Of a DNA stretch of 32,613 nt, positions 11,488 to 22,434 are shown piece by piece (position 1 is the first letter of the stretch; the number at the start of each line of letters is the position of its first letter). The stretch spans positions 1 to 32,613 of the forward strand of contig JAKOGH010000242.1 in assembly GCA_024811115.1 (NCBI GenBank), given 5' to 3'. The stretch comes from Terana coerulea (lineage: Eukaryota > Basidiomycota > Agaricomycetes > Polyporales > Phanerochaetaceae). A model generated the notes under the pieces. That model was not told the DNA's origin and ran no database searches. It saw only the letters and a list, made by a program, of their open reading frames with translations. The translations under genes and the position numbers were made by a program.

Positions 11488-11780
11488 GAATATAACAAGC
11501 AATTTACATTGTCTCCAGCTCTGGTAAGTGCCTTTATACTGAGAATAAGCTGATATTATACACTACAACAGCTGCTGTAGGTCCAAAACATTATTATAAA
11601 TACCAATTATATTCTCATAACATTTTTTTCCTATGCTGGAAGCCTATTTAAAGATTATAAGAATTTGTAAAAATTTATTGGGCTTTAAGCACTAATTTGT
11701 TACAAAGTCAAAAGCTGCCCTAATGTGCTAGCCATATAAAAACACCTCTTTATAAACTTAGAAATCATAACCAAAGCATG
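11488..11780 (+). repeat. Dispersed repeat B, copy 2
   Basis: This is the direct-orientation partner of 4,167-4,466, sharing GCAATTTACA, GCTGATATTATACACTA, TTTATTGGGCTTTAAGC and GTCAAAAGCTGCCCTA in order. It begins about 130 bases after the Helitron relic, so it could be a non-coding part of that element, but copy 1 has no Helitron relic at the matching distance. Confidence 0.6.
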
Positions 11781-13206
11781 TGCTTTGATAGTCTGGCTTT
11801 ATGTCATTGTTTCTTTGGCTTTTTTCCATTTGTTTGTAAACTTTGCTGTTGTATGCACTGTTGCCTAATTGAACCCAACTACTTATTTGCTCAATCGGAA
11901 GAAGGCTAATGCATTGCATGAGCAGTTGAAACTATAAATATAATGTGCTGCCGCAGGTTGAAAACTGCGCTTTTAATGCTCATAGTAGTACCAATACTTT
12001 GCTTAGTAGTGGGAATCTCTAGCTATGCAAGTATGAAATAACATAATGCAATTAAAGAATAAACTTGCAAGGGCATGTTGATGAATGCTTTACTATGTGC
12101 TGGAGCCCATCACTTATTGCTATTTAGGCCCATCCTATTGCTTGCCATCCACTTGTCACCCACAAAACAGCCATTTGATAGCTACATACATTATCAGCCA
12201 ACACTACCACTTGTCCTTTTCTCACTCTTGTGTTTTGTAGCTCACTTTTGCGCAGCTTATGTTTTTATTTGTAGATATATAATATATTTGTTTTGCTATT
12301 TTTTAACTATATGCCAAGCTGTATATTATAGTATAGTACATATAACTACTGCTTTGGCATGACCATGCAAGCTCAGAATCCAAAATTACTGAAGCTACAA
12401 ATATGCGCTAGCTACATTACCTTGCTGCCATATTGGATAAAAAACACAGCACTACTAAGGGCAATGGTCAAAACTGGTGTTCCTGAGATTTCTAAGCACG
12501 CAAAGAAATTACCAAAGATATATGCTCTACCTAGCTAGCTTAGTAAGGCACTGATAGTCAGAAATTGACAGATTAAAACATATTGTAGAAATATATTAGC
12601 CCTTGAGCACAAAGTTCAAACTTAGCTCAAGCAGGCCAGCAGATAAAAAGCCAGTTTAATGCATAAGCCATAGTGGATAAGTTTGTAAAATAATACACTC
12701 TGTGTGCGAATGCAATTAAACCTACAAAATTATAAAAATAGGGCTCAATTGCAGGGTGTTTAAAATAAAACATGTTAGACTGATGTCTGATGCCAATAAA
12801 TGCACCTGGAACGCAATCAAAGCTTTGCAAAGCCTAGTTAACACTTACAGAACATTTAGTCCATGAGATAAACCTGACAAACATATGCCCAGTGCATGAG
12901 CAAAAGAAAGGACTAGAGATTGCAGCTAAATCTTAAACAACATAGTTGAAGAAGCATTCAGAAACCTAAAGTGAATGCACTGCCATCAGCTATAGTTGCA
13001 ATTTGCTGCACAGCCTTAACTTGATGCCAGCATAATGTCAAAAGCTCAGTCTATTGACTTGAGGGTAAGTATTTAAGCCATTTGGCTTCTGCTGAGTGCA
13101 AGGTAGCATCGAGCTCAAGCTACACGAGCAAAATGAATGAAGACTAAAACCAGGGCATCTAGCATTTAACTTTTTACAATTCACCTTTTATCCTAAATCT
13201 TTGACC
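11781..13206. other. AT-rich DNA without recognisable genes
   Basis: Contains a 95-codon open frame at 12,075-12,362 that is extremely hydrophobic (Leu, Phe, Ile, Tyr). It starts with ATG but has no recognisable family, and such frames are expected by chance in this composition. No RNA gene or array seen. Confidence 0.5.
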
Positions 13207-13840
13207 TAGCCTCCTTTACACTATCTAGCTTATTTGGCAGCAAAATACATACTCACAAACAAGTAAGTACAATTTAGTTCTGGTAAATCTTTGAATCTCA
13301 CAGCTTACAACTGTTGTTTTAGCCTTATTTACACTATTTAGCTTATTCAGCAGGGACACACATATCTACAAATAAGTAAGTTTAATCTAGTGCTAATACT
13401 TCTTCTATTGGTTTGTAAGGTTTACCTCACAGACACTTTGCTCCACTTTGTGGCCTCTAGTTTGCAAGGTTTACTTTGCAGAGCCTTGCCTTCATTTTGA
13501 ACCTCAGGACTAACACAACACTGCATGGCACATAAATTCCCTCAATGTTTCTATTGCTTCATTTTGCCTCACTCAACCTCCATTGTGCTATGCTACATTC
13601 ACTTTATTGAGTTTAAAAGCATGTGGCAGTCAGAATATTATAATGTCTGGTAATGCATAGGACTAAAGTATTCGTGTAGTGTGCAAAATAAGGTTATTTA
13701 CGCAGAATTTGTAGTTTACATCATAAGTGTTTTTGAGCTTGGTGACATAATGCAGTACATATGTCAGGGTGTGCAATAACACATAGGTCTAATGTATCTG
13801 TGTTGTGTTCAGAATGTGAGTTTATATGCATCCAATTTGT
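13207..13840 (+). repeat. Patchwork of decayed tandem duplications
   Basis: Three different short duplications lie side by side. TAGCCTCCTTTACACTATCT at 13,207 recurs as TAGCCTTATTTACACTATTT at 13,320, with homology for about 76 bases (period 113). GTTTGTAAGGTTTACCTCAC at about 13,411 recurs as GTTTGCAAGGTTTACTTTGC at about 13,460 (period near 49) and again, separated, at about 14,130. CATAGGACTAAAGTATTCGT at 13,656 recurs as CATAGGTCTAATGTATCTGT at 13,782 (period 126). Differences are largely transitions. No open frame runs through the patch. Confidence 0.55.
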
Positions 13841-14692
13841 TGAGCAAAGCAGCATAGAGCAAGTTAAATGTCAAGCTAAGTGGTATGGCCTTATGTCTGG
13901 CACATAACACAGATTCACTAGACCTGTGCATTATTAAAGGCCCTCTTATATGCTGACAGAGTGGCCCTTTTATGCACTATTTTAAACGGTCTCACTTTGC
14001 ACATTCCAGTTGTATTTTAGGCAGTTTTGTTCTATATATTCTGATCATTCTACCTTTCATGCAAAGCAATGCGAAATGCTTACTGCAAAAAGTTGGCTGT
14101 TCCTTTGAGAATTAACTTATCTCATTTACATGGTTTATAAGGTTTATCTTACAAATTGCCCACATTTGAACTGCTTGAAGAGAAATAATATGCAACTACA
14201 CACCTCTTGTCTCATTAAGCATCTGCTAATGCACAGCTACGCACTCAACTCAAGTTGTCCAATGCACATCATGCTACACATATATGGTTTATTATCTGCT
14301 GGTTTCATCAATATATAACAGCTGCCCACACTTGTCAAAACTCCTGCTTCAATAGCTTAACTAAACACATTATAATATTCTACCAGCATGCTTAGACATA
14401 CATAATCCCATTGCCCTTCTTTTTATTTGCAATGGCCGGTGTAACTGCACATTTAAGCTAATAACTATTATTCTCTCATAGTAGTGTAAGTAAACAAGAA
14501 GATAATATAATTAAGTTGTACAGTGGCTAACAATATATGTAATCAATACCCTCATCTATATATAGAATTCCTACTTTCTGCATTAAATTGAAAGGCAATA
14601 GCAGTACTACTAAATTGAGGAAAGATATTTGTTGACCAGTGACAAGATATACATAATGTGTATGTAATGCTTAATAACAACACCCTCCTTAC
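13841..14692. other. AT-rich DNA without recognisable genes
   Basis: No gene recognised. It contains the outlying copy (about 14,130) of the 49-base motif described for the preceding patch. Confidence 0.5.
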
Positions 14693-14959
14693 TTTTTTTT
14701 TTTGATCTCTTGTTTATACACATTCAAGCTGAGCTTATGCAGTGTCGTATACGTGATCAACTAATTTTAAGAACCAAATGCATACAGAATCAACAGCACC
14801 CATCTACCGTGTCCCACCTCCGACGGTCATCTGCAGACCTTCCTTATTTGACTAACGCATTACTTCATTGAAAGTAGTCCCTTCCCGCTAATTGGACTGT
14901 GCAAAGCACCATACCTGCTAGAACTTTGATGCCGATTTGGCTGGTAATGCCCGGGCTTA

Positions 14960-14993
14960 CAGTAAACCCCTGCTGCAAATAGTGACAAATCGA
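14960..14993 (+). mobile_element. Possible terminal sequence of a pogo/Fot-like (Tc1-mariner) element
   Basis: TA is followed by CAGTAAACCCCTGCTGC and then AAATAGTGACAAATCG. The form TA-CAGTA-x-ACCCCT, with a following AATAG(C/T)GAC block, is typical of the ends of fungal pogo/Fot-type Tc1-mariner elements that insert at TA. I could not find the matching inverted end elsewhere in the window and no DDE transposase is visible. It would therefore be a single surviving end or a chance likeness. Confidence 0.35.
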
Positions 14994-15116
14994 AAGGGCT
15001 AGGGCCACAGAAAAGTGGCTTGCCGGATCGTTTGGGTTGAGCAGGCCAGTTTAGGAAAGATGGGTTGCTGCATCGGGTACTTTGAAATTAAAGAGTGGAA
15101 TGATTAAAAGGGGGGC

Positions 15117-15123
15117 AAAAAAA
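15117..15123 (-). terminator. T7 run, pol III terminator
   Basis: Seven consecutive T on the minus strand begin nine bases past the 3' end of the tRNA-like unit (15,133). Runs of four or more T directly after a tRNA body are the standard RNA polymerase III stop signal. Its position supports the pol III reading. Confidence 0.6.
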
Positions 15124-15132
15124 GGTGATGGA

Positions 15133-15217
15133 GGGGCTCTGTGGGTTTGAACCCACAGCCCGTGTAAAGGGCGCCTAAGCTATCCACTAGCTCTGCCTAC
15201 TGAGCTAGCAAGGCCCC
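15133..15217 (-). tRNA. tRNA-like gene, anticodon loop of valine-TAC type, non-canonical
   Basis: The minus strand begins GGGGCCT and ends GAGCCCC, pairing at five of seven positions. TAGCTCAGTAGG fits the pol III A box exactly and GGTTCAAACCC fits the B box exactly. A stem GCCC/GGGC encloses the loop TTTACAC, identical to the anticodon loop of eukaryotic tRNA-Val(TAC). Oddities: about 14 bases more than expected lie between the D arm and anticodon stem (including a second D-arm-like segment AGCTAGTGGATAGCT), the variable loop is nearly missing, and the perfect palindrome around TTCAAA gives a T loop of six rather than seven bases. At 85 bases it could be an intron-containing or rearranged tRNA, a pseudogene, or a SINE head. 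A T7 terminator follows. Confidence 0.45.
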
Positions 15218-15264
15218 CTCTTTCTACTGCCTCCTATTGCACACACCAATCTCTTTTCCCCACA

Positions 15265-15516
15265 ATGGGCTTTTGGCAAACTGTTCTACCTGGCAGTTAT
15301 TCTAGTAGATCTGAAGTGCTAAGGTCCATTTTTGAAGGTCTAAACTATACATTCTATACTTTTCCATTGTCGAATCCTCTAAGCAGTCAGGTCAGTACTG
15401 CGATCTATCATCAGTTGGGACAGACTGGGATCTGGGACAGTGGCGATATTCTCGCCATTTGTTGCACTTCTAGTAGTAAAAGTATATGTACTTGTAGCAT
15501 AGATAAAGAGCTATAA
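15265..15516 (+). CDS. Small hypothetical ORF next to the tRNA-like unit
   Basis: An 83-codon frame starts at an ATG in good fungal context (CACAATGG) after a pyrimidine-rich leader, 47 bases from the tRNA-like unit on the other strand. It begins MGFWQTVLPGSYSSRSEVL and has a Cys-rich end (ICCTSSSKSICTCS). There is no signal peptide, no strong membrane segment and no family I recognise. It lies partly in the CpG-retaining islet, so it has not been degraded like its surroundings, but length and context do not prove expression. It could be an exon of a longer gene or a chance frame. Confidence 0.25.
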   Translation: MGFWQTVLPGSYSSRSEVLRSIFEGLNYTFYTFPLSNPLSSQVSTAIYHQLGQTGIWDSGDILAICCTSSSKSICTCSIDKEL

Positions 15517-17789
15517 ATATATATAGTTTTTGTACCCATGTGTGACATACTGATAAAGTAATAGACTCATCTTTTATGCACTATCACAAAAACACCAAAT
15601 TTGGTAATTTAATGGCTGGCTGGCTGCCTTTCCACTCACCTCTCTTAATAAGTTTTGTGCTTCTTCCTCTCAAACCGGTCTTTATGCATTTATAGAAGTA
15701 AATAATATAATTAGGACTAATTTCAAAGCTTATTCTCTGGTAAACACTTTAGAGTTATCAATGTTAAGCATAGTGAGAGATAGCTAATGCCTTCTATACT
15801 CAAGCAGATGCACAAAGCATAATAAGCCATGCACAAATTCTTTTGCTGCAAAATTCCAGGATTGTGTGCTATATACTTTATGCAGCAGAGAACACATACT
15901 TCCAGATTTTATAGCATTTTTTTGCAACTGCCACAGTAATGTAAGTGATCTGGAGGAGGACTTTTCAGCAATTCTAGCACCTCTCCAGTGCAATTCATCA
16001 CACAGAACTTGATAATAGGTATATTACATCTTGAGTCCATTGTATTTATGCTGTATATTACCAAAAATCGATGCTAAAAGCTAATGTTGCATTGACAGTG
16101 TCTGAGCTGTAACAAGCAACGCTTATAGTGACTTATTGTACCGGTTCTCTATTAAAACCCAATTTTGAGGTCTTTCCACTATTATATTTGTAGGGGCTGC
16201 TACATTTACAAGAAAATATAGCATATGAGCGCATTTTGTAGTGTAGAATAAGCGAAAATCTGACCGGAATTGACGCTCCAGTGCGCTATCTATGTTACAG
16301 TGTTCCAAATCCTGATCAAACACAGTACTGTCTAAATAAATGTATACAAACACAGTGGCTTAGATTAGAGCAATGTGCAGAAGTGGCAACCAACTAATTT
16401 TGTGCAATAGCAAAGTTCTCAATATATTTATATACATAAGTGTACTATGCATTATCCTACTATAACTACCACATTTGATATAACTTCAGAGTTGAAGCTT
16501 ATAAGCACACAAATAGAGCATACCTCATATTCAGTATAAAGCTGGAAGTGCTTTTGCACTACATAGCTAGTGTCGCAGAGATGAGCTGGACATGCGATCA
16601 AAGCAGATGGATCAAAGCAAATGGAGAGTAGATGGTAGAATATGTATGAGGAGGACGACAGGCCAACTCGAGTGGGCCTCACAGAATGAGCAGGCTAATG
16701 CTGATACTTGTCCCCGTAATGAAGTTAGTATTGCTACTATGTATAGTGTATCGAAATACCTTGTCCTCAATGACCAAGAGGTCGGAGATAAGAGACAAGG
16801 CTAGAGAGTCCAAAGTGCTAAGTATCCAAGAATATAGGAAGAATTGAGCCGCATTTGGGCGCTAAGCGCCAGATCATCGGAATGAAGTTCAAAGGCTCTA
16901 AGACTGCTACCAGGCCATGTATCTGTGCTAACGAATGCAAGAAAATGAAAAATAGTACTACGTCTGCATGTCTATCTGCAACAACCAGTGCTAGCACTCT
17001 CTTTACATCGTATACAATATAGTGTAAGATCGTTATTCAGAATAATCTCATACATTTAGAGTTTGCAAATGTGATTTAGAACTTGTGGGTATGAAACTGG
17101 GATATTTTACAAATAGACACATTTGTTAATCTGTGTTACACTAGCTATCAAGATAAAGAGCAATTAACTCATGAGTTCTGAGAGCTGGAGGCCATATTAT
17201 TTATTCACTGCATTTCCTTGTACATGCATTACACTACTGTCTCTGATACCCTTGTTTCCTTCCCTAGGGCCCAACTTTGCAAGCTGACTGAAGTAGAAAT
17301 CTACACCACAATTACTATACGTAACAGGCATAATAACAATTGTACAGTGTAGCTCGAGAGAACAGAAACAGACTACCTAACTGTACAATTAAGAAGACGT
17401 AGCAAGTATGAGAGCCAAGTAGAAAGACTGTGTAGAAAGAAATAAAGGTCAAGGAGAGAATGCTAGTGATACTAACTATGAATAGGTTTATAGTATTTCA
17501 ACGGATGGAAACTGGTGAAGGGTAATATATAAGGCATCAGATTAACCCAGCTAAAGTTCCCATATTATAAACCAATATGTTGCCAGAGCATCACATATGC
17601 AACATTATAGCCCACAAATACAATAACGTCTGCACAGATCTCAAAGAACTAAACAAAGACGCAGAAGACATATGGCCACCAGAAAAGTCCAATGAGTGTT
17701 ACTTAAAAACTAGATTCTACAAACATTTGATGCAAATGTAGATGCTGCTTTGGCACAGGTGATCAGTTATAAACTGTTACCCGTACAAA
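15517..17789. other. AT-rich DNA with a mildly GC-richer patch
   Basis: No gene recognised. About 16,580-16,990 is purine-rich and keeps several CpG (AGGACGACAGG, GGTCGGAG, and the short palindrome GGCGCTAAGCGCC near 16,859). A 70-codon frame at 16,592-16,804 there has no recognisable domain. This patch may be another partly preserved insertion. Confidence 0.45.
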
Positions 17790-18960
17790 GGAATACACAT
17801 CTATAGACAAGCTGGAAACTATTTTGCAAAATAAATATGGGCTTATATTCTAACCCAACTATATTTGATCTGACAATATGAGCAAAAAGTATAAATGAAA
17901 CAAATTATCCCATCTCTATACCATTTTCATTCATATTAAGCCACTGGCACCTTTATCTGGCAATAAACTGGAATGACTGGCAGACTTCGTAACTTTCCTA
18001 ATAGCAGGCCACAGACTGCCTTCAGAGCTTTGCAATCTTTTACTACTATCACTGCATTACCATGCTATTTCTCGGCACTCACTATTTGCAGTATTAGCAA
18101 TGGATTTTTGAGCACTTCTACCAAATGGAATTATTCATAATTGATCTCATAGAGGAACTGTAGTGACTACTTATCTGATTTATTGCTGCCGCTCAGATCA
18201 TCTGCTGAAAATCTGCCTAGAGATCCTATAGAGTAGGTGTAATTATATAGCATGTCAACTTCTGCGTTACAGTATATCCCTTGTAATTTCGCTACATAGA
18301 AAGCATTGAGTGTAATATCTACAAGAACCTCAACCAAAGTGCAAAAGACTAGAGTCTTGCATGCCTGGCTATTAGTTTACTGAGATGGACTATTAAGCAT
18401 ATGAAAATATGCTTGCAAAAATGTTAAGATTTGATAAAGAGTGAGCAGCACTTTAAGTAAGCAGACTTATATAGTAAATTGCATATGACTATGTAAACTT
18501 TGCGCAGGCTCTTGCAGAGCCATCACATTTCTATATAACAGAGCTGAAATATATCAAAGACTGTGTGGTCTATGTTATCAACTTACTGAAGAACAATGAC
18601 AATGATATCATATGTAAGCTGTATAAAGTTTGTAATAGTAAGTGCTACAATATTAGATGGAAATAATATGACTTAACAACTGCTATTGCAGCTTTATCAG
18701 AGAAGTCTGCAGGGAACCTATATTAGGGACCAAGATAGAATACTTGGAGGAACTCTAAAATGCAAGCTAGATACTAGACTAAGCAAAATGAGCAGTGGTT
18801 CATTAAATGGAGGAATAACATTTGTGCCAGCAAAGCCCTACTGTTAACTGCAAACACAAAAAAGGACTATCTGATGTATGCAGATGACAAAATAGTTGCA
18901 CTCTTTGGCACTATTACTCAGATGACAGAAAAAGCTGTAAAAGACTCTGTGGTAGAATAA
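17790..18960 (+). pseudogene. Decayed gag-like coding sequence
   Basis: Two readable stretches share the plus strand. The first (about 17,796-18,200) reads SIDKLETILQNKYG, stops, NKLSHLYTIFIHIKPLAPL, ADFVTFLIAGHRLPSELCN. The second (about 18,481-18,960) reads YDYVNFAQALAEPSHFYITE, CVVYVINLLKNNDND, a TAA, AIAALSEKSAGN, three TAG stops, then NEQWFIKWRNNIC and ITQMTEKAVKDSVVE to a TAA. The stops in the second part sit where Gln is plausible (CAG or CAA to TAG or TAA). The length, helical character and the pattern of a short aligned block with GxxLPxEL resemble retrotransposon Gag proteins, but no zinc knuckle is visible and I cannot name the family. Confidence 0.4.
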
Positions 18961-21872
18961 ATGGATATTTCATTCAATTTTGTGAGATAGTAAACTGAGA
19001 TGCAAAGAAAGCCATCCATTTCATAAGTAGTTGTATAATATGATAGAGAATATATGTATATTTATGATGCATAATGATATATAGCTTATATTGAAGTGTG
19101 AATAGTTTCTGCTAAGCCAAGCTGAGTATTTTGACTGAGCACTTATTTGAGCATAAAGGTGTATAGGGCAGGAGAAAGGTGTAACTAAAATCTATCATAG
19201 GTTGCCCGTAACCATGGCACTTCTAAGTTAATACTCCTTTCCTAATGAAGTCACAAGGTTCTTTATCAAAGAGCTAGATCTAAACAAACTACTGAATACA
19301 AAGACAACCAAAATTTGCCAAGAAGTCTGCTAAGTGTTTGCCACAATAGCATCTCCCCTTGCTTTTATATAGTCACTTATACAGGCAATTACACAGACAT
19401 TTCCCTATTTTAACACATCATCAAATTTATAGCAAATTGCCCATGTATCTCATTAAATATAAAAAAACTATCTCTATGTAGACTTTGAATGTCTAACACA
19501 GCACTTGCAGAATTTTGAAATAAAGATAAATAATGAACACAGACCTTTGCATCCTTCACACCATTACTACAGTTTTCTCTAAGCTAGAGCATTTTTTTCT
19601 CAAAGCCTTTAACTGGCTATATTTTTCTATGTCCTTTATTCCCATTTTCTCTCCTTCTCCGATGCTGTATATTCTTTCTCTTCATGCTGTCAATATTAAA
19701 AAGTCTCTGTTAGATAAGCACAACTTCCTAGCTATTACAATCTCAAGCCGCTTAGTAGATCCTAGACTAATGTCCATCACTTAGCCTCTGGCAGAATACT
19801 ATTTGAATTTGGACACATTGCTGCTACTGCTATAGACCTCATAGAACACTCTACTGCCTTTGTGCAGACTAAGTTAATAAATGGCATCTTTTGCATATAT
19901 GCTCACTTATAAACACATTACACTTGCAACTCCGTGGTATAGACAACTGGATATCAGAGCAACTTGTGAACATTTTATTGCAAATTCAGAACACTTTAGA
20001 GCAAGTTGCATTAATATTAAATATAGCAGTTCCTCTTTATACATATCAACCTCTTTATATATCAAGTTGCTGCTTATGTATATTTAAGCTAATATTCCAG
20101 TCTGGGATTACTTCTCTTTTATGGATTATTCAAAGCTACAGATACTTACGCTAGACTCTTATATTTGCCTTCGATGGAATACGTAATATTTAACGATTAC
20201 AACGCTGATGCCATTTTCTTACAGCATATTCTACAATGCCTTTCTAATAACACACATATTAACACCTGCCACATCATACTGGACTGTGGCAAGCTCACAC
20301 TTACATATGCAAGCCTTATATTTTAGACTTTAGAGAATATTAAATAGAAAGATATCATTGATATAGCTAGAAAGTGCTGAGAACTAATGAATTTTGAGCT
20401 ACAAAGTATAGAAGGCATGAGGCATAGGGGATTAAGAGGACAAGGCGCAGAAAGGGAAGCTTGAATTGAGAGGTTTGCACACATAGCCAGCTTTGATTGT
20501 ATAGTAAAGCTCAAAAATAACACAAGTACAGTTAACAGGCTTAGAATGATTGGCTTATATTGTTTCCAGCTAGAAAGGCATTCGACCTAAAGATTTAATG
20601 ATTGGAGAGCCCTATACCAGAGCTTTGTTTTGATATGGTCACATTGCTATATATAGCAAGTGCGACTGAATTAATGCGCAATATATGCCAAAATTATATT
20701 TTGAATGAATCAACTATATCTCAGCAGGAAAATGTGTGACAAATTTGTTTCAGAGCTCAAAATAAACCTTAGCCTATTTCTTTCTGAAACCATTCTGTAT
20801 GATTTCACATTCCACTTAGTTGACAGCATTATAGCGCAATATATCTTACGAGTAGTAAACTCATATGTTATACAATTTATGTATAAGTGTGCAATGTACA
20901 TATGCAAACTGTGCTTTGGAAATAAACTCTATGACCTATTATGCATGTGTACAAAAGGATAGCTATATATCACCACTTAATTCAAAATTGTAGCGCATTT
21001 ATGTTTATGCAAAATAATGATCCACACTATTTGCATTGTAGCATAGCATTTGTTATGAATAGTAAGCTGGCATAATATGGCCTAGAAAGGAAATATGAGA
21101 AGATTTATTATGAGCTATTGTACAAGTTTATAGCACATTCCTCTGCTAAGCTATGGTTGATTCATTCAGAATGTGTGTTTGGCATATATTGTGCATTAAT
21201 TCAGTTGCACTTGCTATATATGGCAATGCAGCCATATCAAAAAAGCTCTAATATGGGGCTTTCTAATGATCAAATATTTAAATCAAAAACCTTCCCAGCT
21301 AAAAGATATAAGCCAATTGGTCTAAGCTTGCTAACTGTATTTGTGTTATTTTTAAGCTTCACTATATGTTAGAACTTGCTTTTTGTGGCTGAAAGTGCTA
21401 ACTAAAGCCACAAACATTTAGTTCCAATGCAAGTACAGGAGAGACTTAAAATTTACTATGCACTGCTAAGAAGATCAATATACCCCTGAAGATGAGGAGC
21501 AAAGAGATCTGCATATAGAATGAAATGAGCTAAAGGTTGATTAGATAAAAAGGACAAGTGCTAAAAGGACAGAAGCAGTCAGTGATAAAACACAGCTACC
21601 ACATATACTATACCCAATATATAGAAGGATCTAGAGTATGTTTAAATAGATATATATATAATACAAGCACATGCCAAGTTTGAAGGCAAATGGATAGAAC
21701 TGAGAGGTTGTGCAAATTGACCAAGTTATTTACTGAGGTTACATTGAAAAGCCTAGGAATACAATTGGCTAAGCACTAAAATACTTATCTAGCATAACAA
21801 AGATGCTCCTATGGTTTGGATAGCTTTGTGTTACAGAGTCAAAAAGCCCCCAGAAGGCTCTAAGTACAATAG
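18961..21872. other. AT-rich DNA with scattered possible coding scraps
   Basis: No family recognised. Slightly gene-like scraps are 19,533-19,784, 19,891-20,154 (WISEQLVNILLQIQNTLEQV reads like a helical segment) and a frame from an ATG at about 20,176 reading YVIFNDYNADAIFLQHILQC to a TAG. They lie in the same strand order and could be pieces of one lost transposon gene. I see no motif that would identify it. Frames at 20,705-20,962 and 21,118-21,372 look random. Confidence 0.4.
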
Positions 21873-22434
21873 TATCACAAAACTATAATACTCACCAGCT
21901 GGGATAACTTGAAAGAAGTGGAGAAAGCAGAGGGACTTGAGTAGAGCTAGTAGAGTAGATATGAATCAACAATGTTGTTGAGTGTGAGGTTTAGCCCACA
22001 GACCAGCCTCCTTATATACATGTGTAGAGGGACCCCAGACACTATCTAAGACCTCCAATACCATATGCTGACTGATACAGTCAGGTGATGTCTAACTAAG
22101 GCTTCAGAGCATATCGCCTCTCTAACTCCCTTATCAGATCTGACCTAGCTATCATGCTAACATCAACACTATCTAGATGTCCTAATCGAGCTACTGTACA
22201 CTACCAGTCTATGATGTCATGCGACGTAATACTGAGGTCATAGTCCAGAACAGTTCCAGACCTGAGTTCTGGATCCTATGTCTGAATAAGGCATATCCCT
22301 GATGTCCATGCCGGCAAGCACATGGCAAACTAATCTAGCATCTTGTAATGCTGTATGACGACTTGGTGACATATCCTGTGATTTGATGTTGCACTCTAAG
22401 CACTATGAACTAGCGCTGAGGGAAATTTGTGACA
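21873..22434 (-). repeat. Solo LTR of the chromovirus family
   Basis: The reverse complement aligns end to end with the LTR at 25,042-25,599: TGTCACAAATTTCCCTCAGC at the start, CACCTGACTGTATCAGTCAG, CATGTATATAAGGAGGCTGG and GGTGAGTATTATAGTTTTG near the end, finishing TTGTGATA. It is 562 bases against 558. The ends TGTCACAA and TTGTGATA are near-perfect short inverted repeats. No internal retrotransposon sequence is attached on either side, so it is a solo LTR left by recombination or deletion. It abuts the hAT transposase relic at 22,435. Flanking five-base sequences (AATAG and GAGTG on the plus strand) do not match, so no target-site duplication survives. Confidence 0.9.
22010..22018 (-). 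promoter_or_regulatory. TATA box of the solo LTR
   Basis: The minus strand reads TATATAAGG in the same surroundings as the box at 25,454-25,462 of the intact LTR. The promoter core is therefore still present in the solo LTR and could start antisense transcription towards 21,873. Confidence 0.5.

Larger units (their letters stand above)
14693..15264 (-). other. Less mutated islet with a possible SINE-like unit
   Basis: Base composition changes sharply at about 14,740: CpG reappears (for example CCTCCGACGG, GGATCG, GCATCGGG). On the minus strand the islet starts with a tRNA-like unit (15,217 down to 15,133), continues through about 430 bases of unique sequence and ends in an uninterrupted A11 run (T11 at 14,693-14,703 on the plus strand). 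That order, tRNA-like head then body then A tail, is how SINEs are built, but the early T7 run after the head argues against read-through. I saw no clear target-site duplication. Alternatively this is simply the preserved neighbourhood of a tRNA gene. Confidence 0.35.

Noticed and set aside
12075..12362. 95-codon hydrophobic frame as a membrane protein
   Set aside because: Leu/Phe/Ile/Tyr-rich frames are expected by chance in AT-rich DNA. There is no family, no supporting codon pattern and no intact neighbourhood.
16855..16875. GGCGCTAAGCGCC palindrome as a regulatory hairpin
   Set aside because: Five-base stem only, with no gene beside it. It is not distinguishable from chance.
18870..18900. 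YADD motif in MYADDKIVALF, resembling a reverse transcriptase active site
   Set aside because: No other reverse transcriptase block lies upstream or downstream in any frame, and the surrounding sequence is helical and gag-like. A four-residue match is not enough.
20710..20907. Paired overlapping frames on both strands at 20,705-20,962
   Set aside because: Neither shows a motif. Overlapping open frames on both strands in AT-rich sequence are common by chance.
21820..21865. Third copy of repeat B next to the solo LTR (TTACAGAGTCAAAAAGCCCCC)
   Set aside because: Only about 20 bases resemble the GTCAAAAGCTGCCC block. Homology does not extend further in either direction.
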